Shown: piece by piece, positions 17,751 to 27,142 of the stretch | How positions within the stretch are numbered: position 1 is the stretch's first letter | How the letters are laid out: every line of letters starts with the position of its first letter | NCBI RefSeq assembly: GCF_018413645.1 | Contig: NZ_JAHCDA010000002.1 | Location: 124,001 to 188,000, forward strand | Direction: 5' to 3' | Source of the DNA: Roseococcus pinisoli | GTDB lineage: Bacteria; Pseudomonadota; Alphaproteobacteria; Acetobacterales; Acetobacteraceae | Length of the DNA: 64,000 bases | Position numbers and translations under genes: made by a program | The notes under the pieces: generated by a model | The model's input: the letters and a program-made list of their open reading frames with translations, nothing else | Told to the model about the DNA's origin: nothing | Databases searched by the model: none

Positions 17751-19781
17751 CTATTCGGCGGCCATCAGGACCGCGGGTTGCAAGAAATCGGCGGAAGGCC
17801 CGGCGGCGCCGGGGAAGAGGCCGCGGCGCAGGCCGACCAGCGCCTGGGCGGCATCGCGCGCGGCAATGCCCGGCTCCCCGGCGACGGCGGCGATGCCGGC
17901 GTCGATCGCCTCGATCAGCTCGGGCGACGGCGTGGCGCCGGCCTCCAGCTTGTGGAAATGCGCGGCGATGCCCTGGAAGACCCGGTCGATCGGACCGTGC
18001 GCCGTGGACGGCAGGGCGCGCCGGTCGCGCTGCAGGTCGAGCAGGTTGTAGCCAACCCGGAGCTCGGCCAGGCCGTCGATACCGGCCAAGGCGCGATTGT
18101 CGTTGGAGGCCAGGCGCGGCACGAGCTGGCTAAGGCGGTCCATCGTCCGGCCCACCAGTGCCGCGTGGTTCCGCCGGCGCGCGCCCGAGGCGAGCTCGGC
18201 GAGGTCGGCCCAGCCCGCGCGCACCAGCCGCCGGGCGGCGAGGCCGGCGCCGAAGGGCCGCGTCGCCAGCGTCCAGACCAGCGCGAAGAAGACGCCGCCG
18301 AGCACGGCGAGGCCGCCATCCACGTAGTCCGCGAAATCGCCGCCATAGCGGCTCTGCACGGCCAGCGAGCCCGCGCCGTTGGTGGCGAGCATCATGGTGA
18401 TGAGGAAGTATTGCGGCCGCGGGACCAGCAGGCCGATGAGCAGGAAGGGCGGCGCCAGCACCAGCGCCAGCATCTCGAAATCCTGCACCATGGGCAGCAC
18501 GGCGAAGATGTAGGCGCCGGCCCCGATCAGCGCGACGCCGGTCCAGACCAGCATGGTGCGCATCGATGTCGCCGGCTGGTCCATGGCGCCGAAGAAGCAG
18601 CAGGCGACGGCGGTGATGGCCATGAAGAAGGCGCCGCCCGTCCAGCCGCTGTAGATCCAGAGCATCCCGGCCAGGAAGGTGGCGAGGACCGTAGAGCCGG
18701 CGGAGAAGGTGAGCATCGCGTGATCGTGATGGCGGGTGCCGCCGACCATCGGGCGGCGACGATAGCTCGCCTGCGGCACCGCGGCGGGGCGACCCTCGGC
18801 GAGCTCGCGCTGCTGGACGCGGCAGTCGCGCCAGAGCGTCACCAGCTCGGTCAGGCGCGCGACGAGGCTCGAGCGCACGAGGCCGTCCCATTGGCGCAGC
18901 TCCTCGCGCGGCGGATCGAGGGCCGCGAGGCGTGCGAGCAATGGCCCGGCGGCCTCGGGCGCGGCGTCGCCGGCGATCCATGCCGCGATGTCCTGCGTGA
19001 GGTCGTGCAGCTCCGGCGGCAGCCCGCCGGTCTCCAGCCGAAGCGCGGAGAGGCGGTCGGCGACGGAGGAGAGCACCGGCAGCAGCAGAAGCATCCGCCC
19101 GCGCAGCTCCCGCGCGCGGCCCGCCATGTCATGCGCCTCGCCGTCGTAGGAGAGCTGGCTCACCAGCATGTCGAGTGCGGCGATGTCGCCCGCGAGGCGC
19201 TGGCGTGAGGTGGCGGGCGCCTCGCCGGTCAGGATCTCCTGCGCCCAGGCGCCGGCATCCTTGAGCCAGGCGGCGAAGCGCTGGCCGAGGACGGGGCCGA
19301 TGCTGACCGGCAGCACGATGGCGCCGACCACGCTGGCGCAGGTGATGCCGAGCAGGATCTCCTGCGTGCGGGCCAACGCCACATCGAAGATGGTGGAGGG
19401 CGCGGAGAGCGCCGGCAGCGCGATCAGCGGCAGGGTGTAGCCGGCCAGCATGAAGACGTAGCCGCGCGGCGAGCGGTCCATCATCGCGAGATACATGAAG
19501 CCGCCAGCCCAGAGGGCGATGGCGAAGGTCAACAGCTCCGGCGCATTGACCAGCGCGGGCACGAGCACGACGGCGCCGACCGCGCCGATGAAGGTGCCGG
19601 CCGCTCGGAAGATGGCCTTGGAGGTGGTGGCGCCCGAAAGCGGGTTCATCACGACATAGACCGTCGTCATGGCCCAGTAGGGCCGCGGCAGGTCGATGGC
19701 GAGCGCGATGTAGAGCGCCAGCATCGCCGCGGCGAAGGCCTTGGCCGAGAAGAGCCAGTCGCGGAGGGTCGGAAGGGTCAC
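17751..19781 (-). CDS. FUSC-family efflux protein (AaeB-like)
   Basis: 676-residue inner-membrane exporter. It has two groups of about five membrane helices (roughly 12-160 and 350-500) separated by soluble helical regions; PYWAMTTVYVVMNPLSGATTSKAIFR near the N-terminus is the FUSC signature region. In E. coli AaeB acts with the AaeA adaptor to export hydroxylated aromatic acids; here the same partners follow in order. Overlaps the marR stop by 4 bases. Confidence 0.9.
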   Translation of the reverse strand: MTLPTLRDWLFSAKAFAAAMLALYIALAIDLPRPYWAMTTVYVVMNPLSGATTSKAIFRAAGTFIGAVGAVVLVPALVNAPELLTFAIALWAGGFMYLAMMDRSPRGYVFMLAGYTLPLIALPALSAPSTIFDVALARTQEILLGITCASVVGAIVLPVSIGPVLGQRFAAWLKDAGAWAQEILTGEAPATSRQRLAGDIAALDMLVSQLSYDGEAHDMAGRARELRGRMLLLLPVLSSVADRLSALRLETGGLPPELHDLTQDIAAWIAGDAAPEAAGPLLARLAALDPPREELRQWDGLVRSSLVARLTELVTLWRDCRVQQRELAEGRPAAVPQASYRRRPMVGGTRHHDHAMLTFSAGSTVLATFLAGMLWIYSGWTGGAFFMAITAVACCFFGAMDQPATSMRTMLVWTGVALIGAGAYIFAVLPMVQDFEMLALVLAPPFLLIGLLVPRPQYFLITMMLATNGAGSLAVQSRYGGDFADYVDGGLAVLGGVFFALVWTLATRPFGAGLAARRLVRAGWADLAELASGARRRNHAALVGRTMDRLSQLVPRLASNDNRALAGIDGLAELRVGYNLLDLQRDRRALPSTAHGPIDRVFQGIAAHFHKLEAGATPSPELIEAIDAGIAAVAGEPGIAARDAAQALVGLRRGLFPGAAGPSADFLQPAVLMAAE

Positions 19782-20245
19782 GTCGCCGGTTCCGGAACCT
19801 TCGACGGGTCGAGCGCCTGGAAGACGCGCAGCGTGGCGGCGATGTCGGCGTCGCTGATGTCCTGCAGCAGCCGCTCGCGCAGCTCCATCAGCACATGCTC
19901 GACGCGCTCGGTGAGCGCTTCGCCCTCCGGCGTCAGCCAGATGGTCTTGGCGCGGCGGTCTTCCGGGTCGTCGCGGCGCTCCAGCAGCCCGGCCGCCTCC
20001 AGCTGGTCGAGGAGGCGCACGAGGGAAGGGCCCTCGATCCCGATATGGGCGGCCAGCACCACCTGGCGCACGCCGCCGCCGAGGCGACCCACCCAGATGA
20101 GGGGCGCGGCCCGTGCTTCGGAAAGGCCGTGCTCCGTCATGGCCTGCTCGGCCAGTCGGCGCCAGCGGCGGCTGGTCTGCAGGAGGAGGGCGGTCAGCCG
20201 ATGTCTGTCGGAAAGCTCGATCACCTTCCGAATATACGCATCCAC
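19778..20245 (-). CDS. MarR-family transcriptional regulator
   Basis: 155 residues with the MarR winged helix: VVLAAHIGIEGPSLVRLLDQLEAAGLLERRDDPEDRRAKTIWLT covers the recognition helix and wing with the DxR motif. The annotated start is GTG; it heads the marR-FUSC-DUF1656-HlyD-MFS operon and very probably represses it until an aromatic or drug ligand binds. A perfect dyad lies 10 bases upstream. Confidence 0.92.
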   Translation of the reverse strand: MDAYIRKVIELSDRHRLTALLLQTSRRWRRLAEQAMTEHGLSEARAAPLIWVGRLGGGVRQVVLAAHIGIEGPSLVRLLDQLEAAGLLERRDDPEDRRAKTIWLTPEGEALTERVEHVLMELRERLLQDISDADIAATLRVFQALDPSKVPEPAT

Positions 20246-20255
20246 ATGATTAGGA

Positions 20256-20270
20256 TGCTATCTATTAGCA
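20256..20270. promoter_or_regulatory. Candidate MarR operator upstream of the efflux operon
   Basis: TGCTATCTATTAGCA is a perfect 5-5-5 inverted repeat just upstream of the marR start. A second short palindrome, ATTGTTGCAAT, is at 20277-20287. The region between marR and the end of pdxY is much more AT-rich than its surroundings, as expected of a promoter. Binding by the MarR protein is inference. Confidence 0.45.
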
Positions 20271-20304
20271 GATGAAATTGTTGCAATGCAGCATGATGGG
20301 AAAG

Positions 20305-21153
20305 TCAGCAGGATTCGGCTTCGAACACCTGGCTCGGCGCCACGAATTCCTCCTGCGCCGCGACGAGAAGGATCTCGCGCGAGCCGGCCTCCGCCGTGCG
20401 CCGAAGCAGGCCGAAAATGGAGGAGCAGGCCTTGGAGAGCGCCGTCGCCACGTCGCCCGACTGCAGGCGGTGGAAGAGGAAGAGGGCCGCGATGGCGTCG
20501 CCCGCGCCGTTGACGGAGATCGGCAGCTCGGGCGTCGTCACCCGGAAGAACTTCCCGCCTTCCGCGGCCAGCATGCCGATCCGGCCCGGCGGCATGTCGG
20601 GGAGCGCGAGGCTGGTGAGCAGGACGCAGCGCGGGCCCATCGCCTGCAGCGCCGTGACGGCCGCCTTCGCACTCTCGAGATCCGTGACCTTGCCGCCGGT
20701 CAGCCATTCCAGTTCGAAGCGGTTGGGCGTCGCGATATCGGCCAGAGGGAGGGCACGCTCGCGGAAGAATTCGGGGATGCCCGGGCGGACATAGATGCCG
20801 CTTTCGTCGTCGCCCAGGACGGGATCGCAGCACCAGAGGGCGGCGGGATTGGCGGCCTTCACCTCGGCCACGGTCTCCAGGATCGCCTCGCCGATCGCGG
20901 CATCGCCCATGTAGCCGGTCAGCACCGCGTCGCAGCGCGGCAGCACGCCGCGCTCGGCGATGCCGCGCAAACAATCGCGCACGAGCGGCGCGCCGAAGAC
21001 CTGTCCGCGCCAGGCGCCGTAGCCGGTGTGGTTGCTGAACTGCACCGTGTTGACGGCCCAGACCTCGGCGCCCAATCGCTGCAACGGAAACACCGCCGAG
21101 GCGTTGCCGACATGCCCATAGGCGACCCAGGACTGAATCGAGAGGATGTTCAT
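20305..21153 (-). CDS. pdxY: Pyridoxal kinase PdxY
   Basis: PfkB-superfamily kinase phosphorylating pyridoxal to pyridoxal 5'-phosphate in B6 salvage. The 282-residue form starting at the ATG at 21153 has family length: ILSIQSWVAYGHVGNASAVFPLQRLG at the N-terminus, DPVLGDDESGIYV (110-122) and the anion-hole motif NGAGD with catalytic Asp219. The frame extends to 21438, but the extra 95 residues are Arg/Pro-rich and not conserved in type. Confidence 0.92.
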   Translation of the reverse strand: MNILSIQSWVAYGHVGNASAVFPLQRLGAEVWAVNTVQFSNHTGYGAWRGQVFGAPLVRDCLRGIAERGVLPRCDAVLTGYMGDAAIGEAILETVAEVKAANPAALWCCDPVLGDDESGIYVRPGIPEFFRERALPLADIATPNRFELEWLTGGKVTDLESAKAAVTALQAMGPRCVLLTSLALPDMPPGRIGMLAAEGGKFFRVTTPELPISVNGAGDAIAALFLFHRLQSGDVATALSKACSSIFGLLRRTAEAGSREILLVAAQEEFVAPSQVFEAESC

Positions 21154-21385
21154 TGCGTGCGGAGCATGGAGGCGACGGCCTGCGGGCGCCAGTCCAGGGC
21201 AAGGCCGTGGCCGCGCCGCACGCTTTATTTTCTCGGCAGGCAGGCCGGCCGAGGGTATGACCGCGGCATGACGCATTATCCCCTTGAGGGCCGCTTGCCC
21301 CACCTGGGGGGCTGGCGCTGCCAAAGGCAATGAAGGCCTCGTTTGCTGATCTCCCGGCCTCCGCCGAGGGAGCCTTCGTGCGCAC

Positions 21386-22250
21386 ATGATGACGCCGGAC
21401 GACCTGGCCTTCCTCGCCTTGAGGAGCCTTGCCTGCATCCTTTGCTTCTATGCCGGTTGGCGCTCCTTTCGGCAGGCCTACACCTATCGGGAACATCACG
21501 AGCGCTTCGTCCGGGCCGTCTTCGGCGGCGTGCTCGCCGTCCTGCTCGGCGTCCTCGCCATCGCCATCGGGCTATGGGAGGCCTTCGTCCGGCCCGGGGA
21601 TCCCATCGGCTTCAAGGAATGGATCTACACGGTCATCCTGATCGTGTTGCCGGCCTTCTTCCTCAACCTGCTGGACAGCTTCGCGCAGCGCGACGTGCTG
21701 GAGCGCAAGCTGGCCGAGGCCGCCTATCATGATTCGCTGACCGGTCTGCCCAACCGCGCGGGCCATGCCGCGCTGGCCGGCTATGCCCTGGCACAGTCCC
21801 ACGCTGCGGGGCGGCCGGCCTCCATCGCCACGCTGGATGTCGACCACTTCAAGTCGATCAACGACGGCTGGGGCCATGCGGCGGGCGACGCGGTGCTCCG
21901 CGCCATCGCCAGTTCGCTCCGCCAGAACCTCCGCGACGGCGACGTGGTCAGCCGCGCGGGCGGCGAGGAGTTCAACATCCTGCTGCGGCGTGGCGCCGAC
22001 CGAGGCGCTGCCCCTCGTCGACCGGCTTCGCGAGGCCGTGGCACGCGATGTCGCGCATCCCGGCGCGCCCCTGGCGCGGGTTTCGATCTCGGGCGGCGTC
22101 GCCCTGGTCGAGGGCGAGGGGCCCGGTGCCATCGAGGCAGCGACGCGGCTGGCCGATACCGCGCTCTACGAAGCCAAGAATGCGGGCCGCGACCGCGTGG
22201 TGATCGCCAGCCCCTGCCTCTCCGAAAAGGCCGAGGCGCGCGGGGCCTGA
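21386..22250 (+). pseudogene. GGDEF diguanylate cyclase with a frameshift
   Basis: Membrane N-terminus (about three helices to residue 95), linker, then a GGDEF domain: DSLTGLPNRAG, TLDVDHFKSINDGWGHAAGD and the active-site loop RAGGEEF are intact. Directly after the loop the frame fails: in the current frame the remainder is Arg/Gly nonsense running to 22297, while the +1 frame continues with VDRLREAVA, VSISGGVA and ADTALYEAKNAGRDRV, exactly the expected C-terminal half. One extra base around 21986-21989 (GCGGCG context) explains it. Either a real inactivating mutation or an assembly error. Confidence 0.8.
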
Positions 22251-22271
22251 CGGGCCCGCGCGGCCCTCGTC

Positions 22272-23423
22272 TCAGCCCGCGAATTCGCGGCGGATAGCCT
22301 CGCTCTGCCCGCCGAGGGCCGGCACCGGCCCATACTCACGCGGGCCGTCGCTGAAGCGCGGCGCCGGGCAGACCACGGAGACGGGACCCTTCTCGGTTTC
22401 GACGGTCATCCGTCGCAGGGCCTTGTGCTCCTTCAGCCCGTGCACGTCGTTCACGAAGCCATAGGCCGTGTTCGCCTTGCCCAGCCGCGCCACGCATTCC
22501 TCGCGGGTCAGCACGCCGAAGACGCTGGCGATATGCGCGTCCACGCTCGGCCGGTTCGCCACGCGCTGCACGTTGAGGCGATAGCCTTCGCGCGTGATGA
22601 GCTCCTTGTCCTGCATGAAGTGCTCGGCGAAGAGCGCCCATTCGCGCTCGTTCTGGATTGAGATCAGGATCAGCGCGCCGTCCTTGGTCTCGAAGGCGCC
22701 GTAGGGGCAGAGCGAGGGATGCGCGAGGCCTATGCGCTGCGGCTCCTTGCCCGTGCCCTCGAGGTAGAGCAGCGGCACGTTCATCCAGTCCGCCATGCCG
22801 TCGAAAAGGCTGACGCCGATGCCCTTGCCCTTGCCGGTGATGCCGCGCTCGATCAGCGCCTCCAGCACTGCGGCATGCGCGTTCATGCCGCAGGCGATGT
22901 CGCAGGCCGAGACGCCGACGCGGCCCGGGCCCTCGGGCCGGCCGGTGACCGAGGCCAGCCCGCTCTCGGCCTGGACCAGCAGGTCATAGGCCTTCATGCC
23001 GGCATATTCGCCCTCCTCGCCGTAGCCGCTGATGTCGACGGTGATGAGGCGAGGATGCTTCTCGCGCAGCTCCTTCGCGCCGAAGCCCGCGCGTGCCATC
23101 GCGCCGGGTGCCAGGTTCTGGATGAAGACGTCGGCCTTGCCGAGCAGGCTGGCCAGCAGCGCCTTGTCCGTCGGGTTCTTGATGTCGAGGCAGAGGCTTT
23201 CCTTGCCGCGATTCAGCCAGACGAAATAGGTCGAGAGGCCCTTGCAGGCAGCGTCGTAGCCGCGGGCGAAATCGCCTTCCGCGCGCTCGATCTTGATCAC
23301 GCGCGCGCCGGCATCGGCGAGCTTCATGGAGCAGAGGGGGGCGGCGACGGCCTGCTCCATCGCGACGACGAGGAGGCCGGCCAAGGGCTTGTTGGCGGAG
23401 GGCTTGTTCATGCGTGGGATCAT
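22272..23423 (-). CDS. CaiB/BaiF-family CoA transferase (class III)
   Basis: 383-residue enzyme moving CoA between carboxylic acids. Family blocks: VVAMEQAVAAPLCSMKLADAGARVIKIE at the N-terminus, LCLDIKNP, and the catalytic Asp175 in SACDIACGM. Substrates are not predictable; the near acyl-CoA dehydrogenase on the same strand suggests an organic-acid degradation theme, though RidA and DUF305 genes lie between. An internal Met at residue 5 could also be the start. Confidence 0.9.
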   Translation of the reverse strand: MIPRMNKPSANKPLAGLLVVAMEQAVAAPLCSMKLADAGARVIKIERAEGDFARGYDAACKGLSTYFVWLNRGKESLCLDIKNPTDKALLASLLGKADVFIQNLAPGAMARAGFGAKELREKHPRLITVDISGYGEEGEYAGMKAYDLLVQAESGLASVTGRPEGPGRVGVSACDIACGMNAHAAVLEALIERGITGKGKGIGVSLFDGMADWMNVPLLYLEGTGKEPQRIGLAHPSLCPYGAFETKDGALILISIQNEREWALFAEHFMQDKELITREGYRLNVQRVANRPSVDAHIASVFGVLTREECVARLGKANTAYGFVNDVHGLKEHKALRRMTVETEKGPVSVVCPAPRFSDGPREYGPVPALGGQSEAIRREFAG

Positions 23424-23608
23424 CCGATGGAAGTGACAGGTCCGCCAGACGCCGGGCGGGCGCGCGGGAAGGTCATCGCGGGACGGCGAGGGCCGCAGGG
23501 CGGCAAGGGCGGATCATGGGTTTCCTCGTCTGGTTGACGCGGATCATGCCATTGCTCCCCGGTCACGTTAAGCCGAGGATCGCGCCTCCATTCAGGAGGA
23601 ATGTCCTT

Positions 23609-23950
23609 ATGATCACCCGTATCCCCGGCACCACCGCCACGCGCAGCCGGGTCATCGTGCACAACGGCATCGTCACCACCGTGACGACCTCGCCCGACAA
23701 GACCGAGGACATGTACGTCCAGGCCAAGGGCGCGCTGGCCGCCATCGAGAAGAACCTGGCCGATGCCGGTTCCTCCAAGGCGAAGATCCTGACGGCGATC
23801 TGCTACTGCGCCGACATGTCCCGCAAGGCCGAGCTCAACAAGGCCTGGGACGAATGGGTCGACACCTCCAACGTCCCGATGCGGGCGGTGCTGGGCGTGT
23901 CGCTGGAGGGCAAGGACCTCATCGAGATCATCTGCACCGCCGTCGCCTGA
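23609..23950 (+). CDS. RidA-family protein (enamine/imine deaminase type)
   Basis: 113 residues of the YjgF/YER057c/UK114 fold. Arg92 in PMRAVLGV corresponds to the carboxylate-binding Arg of active RidA deaminases, and LIEIICTAVA is the usual C-terminal strand. The ATG at 23609 follows an AGGAGG at 23594-23599 with good spacing, so longer frames are rejected. RidA removes reactive enamines such as aminoacrylate; this paralogue's substrate is not established. Confidence 0.88.
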   Translation: MITRIPGTTATRSRVIVHNGIVTTVTTSPDKTEDMYVQAKGALAAIEKNLADAGSSKAKILTAICYCADMSRKAELNKAWDEWVDTSNVPMRAVLGVSLEGKDLIEIICTAVA

Positions 23951-23963
23951 AGGGGCGTGGCCT

Positions 23964-23987
23964 GAAGGGGCGCCGAAGCGCCCCTTC
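23964..23987. terminator. Stem-loop between convergent genes
   Basis: GAAGGGGCGC-CGAA-GCGCCCCTTC is a perfect 10-bp stem with a tetraloop between the convergent RidA and DUF305 genes. There is no T run on either side, so it may act as a weak bidirectional terminator or RNA-stabilising hairpin. Confidence 0.6.
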
Positions 23988-23994
23988 GCGGGTA

Positions 23995-24810
23995 TCAGTG
24001 ATGATGCTGGTGCCCGCCGGCCGGGGCTGCCGGCGCCGCGTGCTGCGGCGTCGCATGTTGAAGCGTCGGGGCGGCCTCGGCGGCCGGTGCCGGCGTGGCA
24101 TGGGCGCCATGGCTCATGCCCTCCATGCCATGGACCATGGCGGGATCGACGGCGATGGCCGAGGCGTCGCCCGGATAGGCCGACACCACCTGCCGCATGA
24201 GCGCGATCTCCTGCGTCTGGTCGGTGATGATGTCCACGTTCATCAGGCTCAGGAAGCCGTTCCGCACGGCGGGATCCGCGTGATAGGCCTGTGCCATCTC
24301 CACCGCCGCCTGGTGATGGATGATCATGGCCTTGGCGAAGAGCACGTCGCGCTCGCTCACCGGCCCCATCGCATAGCCCATACTGGAAGGCGCCGGCGCG
24401 CGCAGGAAGCCCTGGGCCTGCGTCATCCCCTCGGTCGCGACGGGCTGCAGCACGATGCCGAAGGGCAGCCGCAGCGGCGGCGCATCGAGATTGGCGCTCA
24501 CCTGGTTCAGCATGCCGATCTCGAACTCCTGGTTCACGACGATCGCGCGCGCAAGGGCCTGGAGCAGCGGGCTGCTGCGGCCCGCATCCGCCAGGTATTC
24601 GCGGCTCATGCTGAGGGCTCCGGCGTGATGCGGCATCATGCCCGCGACATAGTCGCGATCCGCCTTCTGCGCCGTCTCCGAGCGCGCGGCGAACCAGGTG
24701 CTGGTGATGGGCGCGTCGCCGGGCTGGTAGCCGTCCTCGATGGCGGCGAAGGCCGGTGCCGCGGCAATCATGGCGGCCGCGGCCAGGAAGGCGATCCGGG
24801 GGTGGCGCAT
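23995..24810 (-). CDS. DUF305-family periplasmic protein with His-rich tail
   Basis: 271 residues, signal peptide to about residue 22 (AAAPAFA). Two ferritin-like DUF305 halves are seen from their paired motifs: AGMMPHHAGALSMSREYL and AKAMIIHHQAAVEMAQAY, each with His-His at the helix that binds metal in the family. The C-terminal 60 residues are rich in His, Met, Ala and Pro and end in HHH, suggesting copper or another metal as ligand. Function inferred only. Confidence 0.85.
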   Translation of the reverse strand: MRHPRIAFLAAAAMIAAAPAFAAIEDGYQPGDAPITSTWFAARSETAQKADRDYVAGMMPHHAGALSMSREYLADAGRSSPLLQALARAIVVNQEFEIGMLNQVSANLDAPPLRLPFGIVLQPVATEGMTQAQGFLRAPAPSSMGYAMGPVSERDVLFAKAMIIHHQAAVEMAQAYHADPAVRNGFLSLMNVDIITDQTQEIALMRQVVSAYPGDASAIAVDPAMVHGMEGMSHGAHATPAPAAEAAPTLQHATPQHAAPAAPAGGHQHHH

Positions 24811-24929
24811 GGGACGTTCTCCTCGATCCTGGACCGAAGGAGGCGCGCCCCTCCGGTGCCGCCGGAAAGGCGACGCCGGAGGAAATGGCCCCTGACCCTA
24901 TGGGAAGGTCAAGCGCCTCGATAAGCACC

Positions 24930-26099
24930 TCAGTAGCTGCGCGGCATTCCCAGCACATGCTCGCCCAGGAAGCTGAGGATGAGGTTCGTGCTGATGGGCG
25001 CCACCTGGTAGAGCCGCGCTTCGCGGAACTTGCGCTCCACGTCGTATTCCTCGGCGAAGCCGAAGCCGCCATGGGTCTGCACGCAGGCCTCGGCCGCCGC
25101 CCAGGCCGCATCCGCCGCGAGCATCTTGGCGGTGTTGGCCTCCTCACCGCAGGGCAGGCCGGCCTCGAACTTCTCCAGGCCCTTGTGCAGCAGCGCCTCG
25201 GCCGCGCGCATCTGAGCATAGGCCTTGGCGATGGGGAACTGCACGCCCTGGTTCTGGCCGATCGGCCGGCCGAAGAGCACGCGCTCCTTGGCATAGGCGA
25301 CCGACTTCTGCGTGAACCACTTGGCGTCGCCGATGCTCTCGGAGGCGATGAGCAGGCGCTCGGCGTTCATGCCGTCCAGGATGTAGCGGAAGCCCTTGCC
25401 CTCGACGCCCACGAGGTTCTCGGCCGGAACCTCCATGTTGTCGAAGAAGACCTCGCAGGAATTGTGGTTCATCATCGTGCGGATGGGCCGGATGGTGAGG
25501 CCGTTACCCAGCGCCTGGCGCATGTCCACGATGAAGGTCGAGAGGCCCTCGGTCTTCTTCGTCACCTGGTCCTTCGGCGTGGTGCGGGCCAGCAACAGCA
25601 TCAGGTCCGAATGCTCGGCGCGGCTGGTCCAGATCTTCTGGCCATTCACGATGTACTTGTCGTTGCCCTGCTTCACCGCCGTCGTGCGCAGGTTGGTCGT
25701 GTCCGTGCCGCTGGTGGGCTCGGTGACGCCGAAGGCCTGCAGGCGCAGCGAGCCATCGGCGATGCCGGGCAGGTAGCGCTCCTTCTGCTCGGCGCTGCCG
25801 TGCTTGAGGATGGTGCCCATGATGTACATCTGGGCGTGGCAGGCCGCGCCGTTGCAGCCTTCCGCATGCACGGTCTCGAGGATCGCCGAGGCGGCCGAGA
25901 GGCCGAGGCCGGCGCCGCCGAACTCCTCGGGGATGAGGGCGCCGAGATAGCCCGCCTCGGTCAGCGCCTTCACGAATTCGGTCGGGTAGCCGCGCCGCGC
26001 GTCCAGCTCGCGCCAGTATTCGCCGGGGAAGCGGGCGCAGAGCTTGCGCACCTCCTCGCGAATCTCGGCATGCGGAAGGGTATTGGCGTTGGCGTCCAT
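24930..26099 (-). CDS. Acyl-CoA dehydrogenase-family protein
   Basis: 389 residues with the flavoprotein dehydrogenase fold: PEEFGGAGLGLSAASAILE, FGVTEPTSGTDTTNLRT (FAD/substrate loop) and ACVQTHGGFGFAEEYDVER. Near the C-terminus, where most members have YEGT with the catalytic Glu, this protein reads LYQVAPISTNLIL, so that Glu is absent; some family branches share this motif. The ATG at 26099 is preferred over 26192, which adds unrelated sequence. The LysR gene just upstream is on the same strand. Confidence 0.9.
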   Translation of the reverse strand: MDANANTLPHAEIREEVRKLCARFPGEYWRELDARRGYPTEFVKALTEAGYLGALIPEEFGGAGLGLSAASAILETVHAEGCNGAACHAQMYIMGTILKHGSAEQKERYLPGIADGSLRLQAFGVTEPTSGTDTTNLRTTAVKQGNDKYIVNGQKIWTSRAEHSDLMLLLARTTPKDQVTKKTEGLSTFIVDMRQALGNGLTIRPIRTMMNHNSCEVFFDNMEVPAENLVGVEGKGFRYILDGMNAERLLIASESIGDAKWFTQKSVAYAKERVLFGRPIGQNQGVQFPIAKAYAQMRAAEALLHKGLEKFEAGLPCGEEANTAKMLAADAAWAAAEACVQTHGGFGFAEEYDVERKFREARLYQVAPISTNLILSFLGEHVLGMPRSY

Positions 26100-26192
26100 G
26101 GGAACCTTCGTGAGTGACACTGGCGTGGCGATTGTCGCGCGGGAACCTGCGCCCGGCCAGCCATCGATCAAAATACAATTCCGGACAATCAC

Positions 26193-27137
26193 CTATGCCG
26201 GATTTATATCGTCGCCGAGCAGCTGGCCGTCCCAGATCCCCTCCTGAACCATCGCGGCAACCTCCTGCCGCAGCGCCTGCTCGAAGCGGCGAACGGCGTT
26301 CGAGGCCTGCCGGCCGAGCGGCTGTGCGATCACGAGCTTGCGCGAGAGGTGCGGCTCGATGATGGGCGCAGCGCCCAGCAGCCCCGCGGCGACTTCCTCA
26401 TGCACCGAAGCCAGCGGCAGGATGGTGGAGCCGAGGCCGCGCTGCACCAGGCCCTTCAGCACCTGCAGCGCATCGGCTTCGACGGCGATACGCAGCGCGA
26501 TGCCATGGGCGCGAGCCTCCCGTTCGATCAGGCGGCGCAGCCCATGCTGCGGCCCAGGCAGGACCAGTTTCTCGCGCGCCACCTCGGCGAAGGGGATGGC
26601 GTGGTGCGGGGAGGGTGCGAGGCCGGCCGGGGTCACGAGGCAGAGACTTTCCACCAGCAGTGGAGACAGGCGCATGCTTGCATTTGCCTCGGTGCCGTAG
26701 ACGACGGCGATGTCAACCTCGCCGGCATGCAGCCAATCCAGCAGATAGCCGCTGAAGGCCGGCACGGCACGCAGCGTGACCTCCGGATAGCGCGCCATGA
26801 AGCGCTCGATCAGCCGCGTCGCCAGGATGTCGCCGACCGTGGGCGGCATGCCGAAGACGACCCGGCCGCGCACGGCGCCGGCTTCCTGGTTGAGGTCGGC
26901 GCGCGTCTCCTCGAGCTGGCGGAGAATATTGCCCGCCCGCGCCCGCAGGAGCTCGCCCGCGGCGGTCAGCGCCATGCCGCGGCCGTGCCGGTCGAAGAGG
27001 GGGATCTTGAGCTCCTCCTCCAGCAGGCGGATCTGTCGGCTGAGGGCGGGCTGGGCGATGCGCAGCCGGTCCGACGCCTTGCTGAGGCTGCCGAGGTCCG
27101 CGACCTGGATGAAGGTGTTGAGCTGCCGGAGATCCAT
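26193..27137 (-). CDS. LysR-family transcriptional regulator
   Basis: 314 residues from MDLRQLNTFIQVADLGSLSKAS, a standard LysR N-terminus with the winged helix in the first 60 residues; effector domain from about residue 85. It is divergent from the TPP decarboxylase pair at 27237 and upstream of the acyl-CoA dehydrogenase gene, either of which may be its target. A longer start at 27158 would run into the dyad at 27143-27161, so I use 27137. Confidence 0.92.
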   Translation of the reverse strand: MDLRQLNTFIQVADLGSLSKASDRLRIAQPALSRQIRLLEEELKIPLFDRHGRGMALTAAGELLRARAGNILRQLEETRADLNQEAGAVRGRVVFGMPPTVGDILATRLIERFMARYPEVTLRAVPAFSGYLLDWLHAGEVDIAVVYGTEANASMRLSPLLVESLCLVTPAGLAPSPHHAIPFAEVAREKLVLPGPQHGLRRLIEREARAHGIALRIAVEADALQVLKGLVQRGLGSTILPLASVHEEVAAGLLGAAPIIEPHLSRKLVIAQPLGRQASNAVRRFEQALRQEVAAMVQEGIWDGQLLGDDINPA

Positions 27138-27142
27138 CGAAC

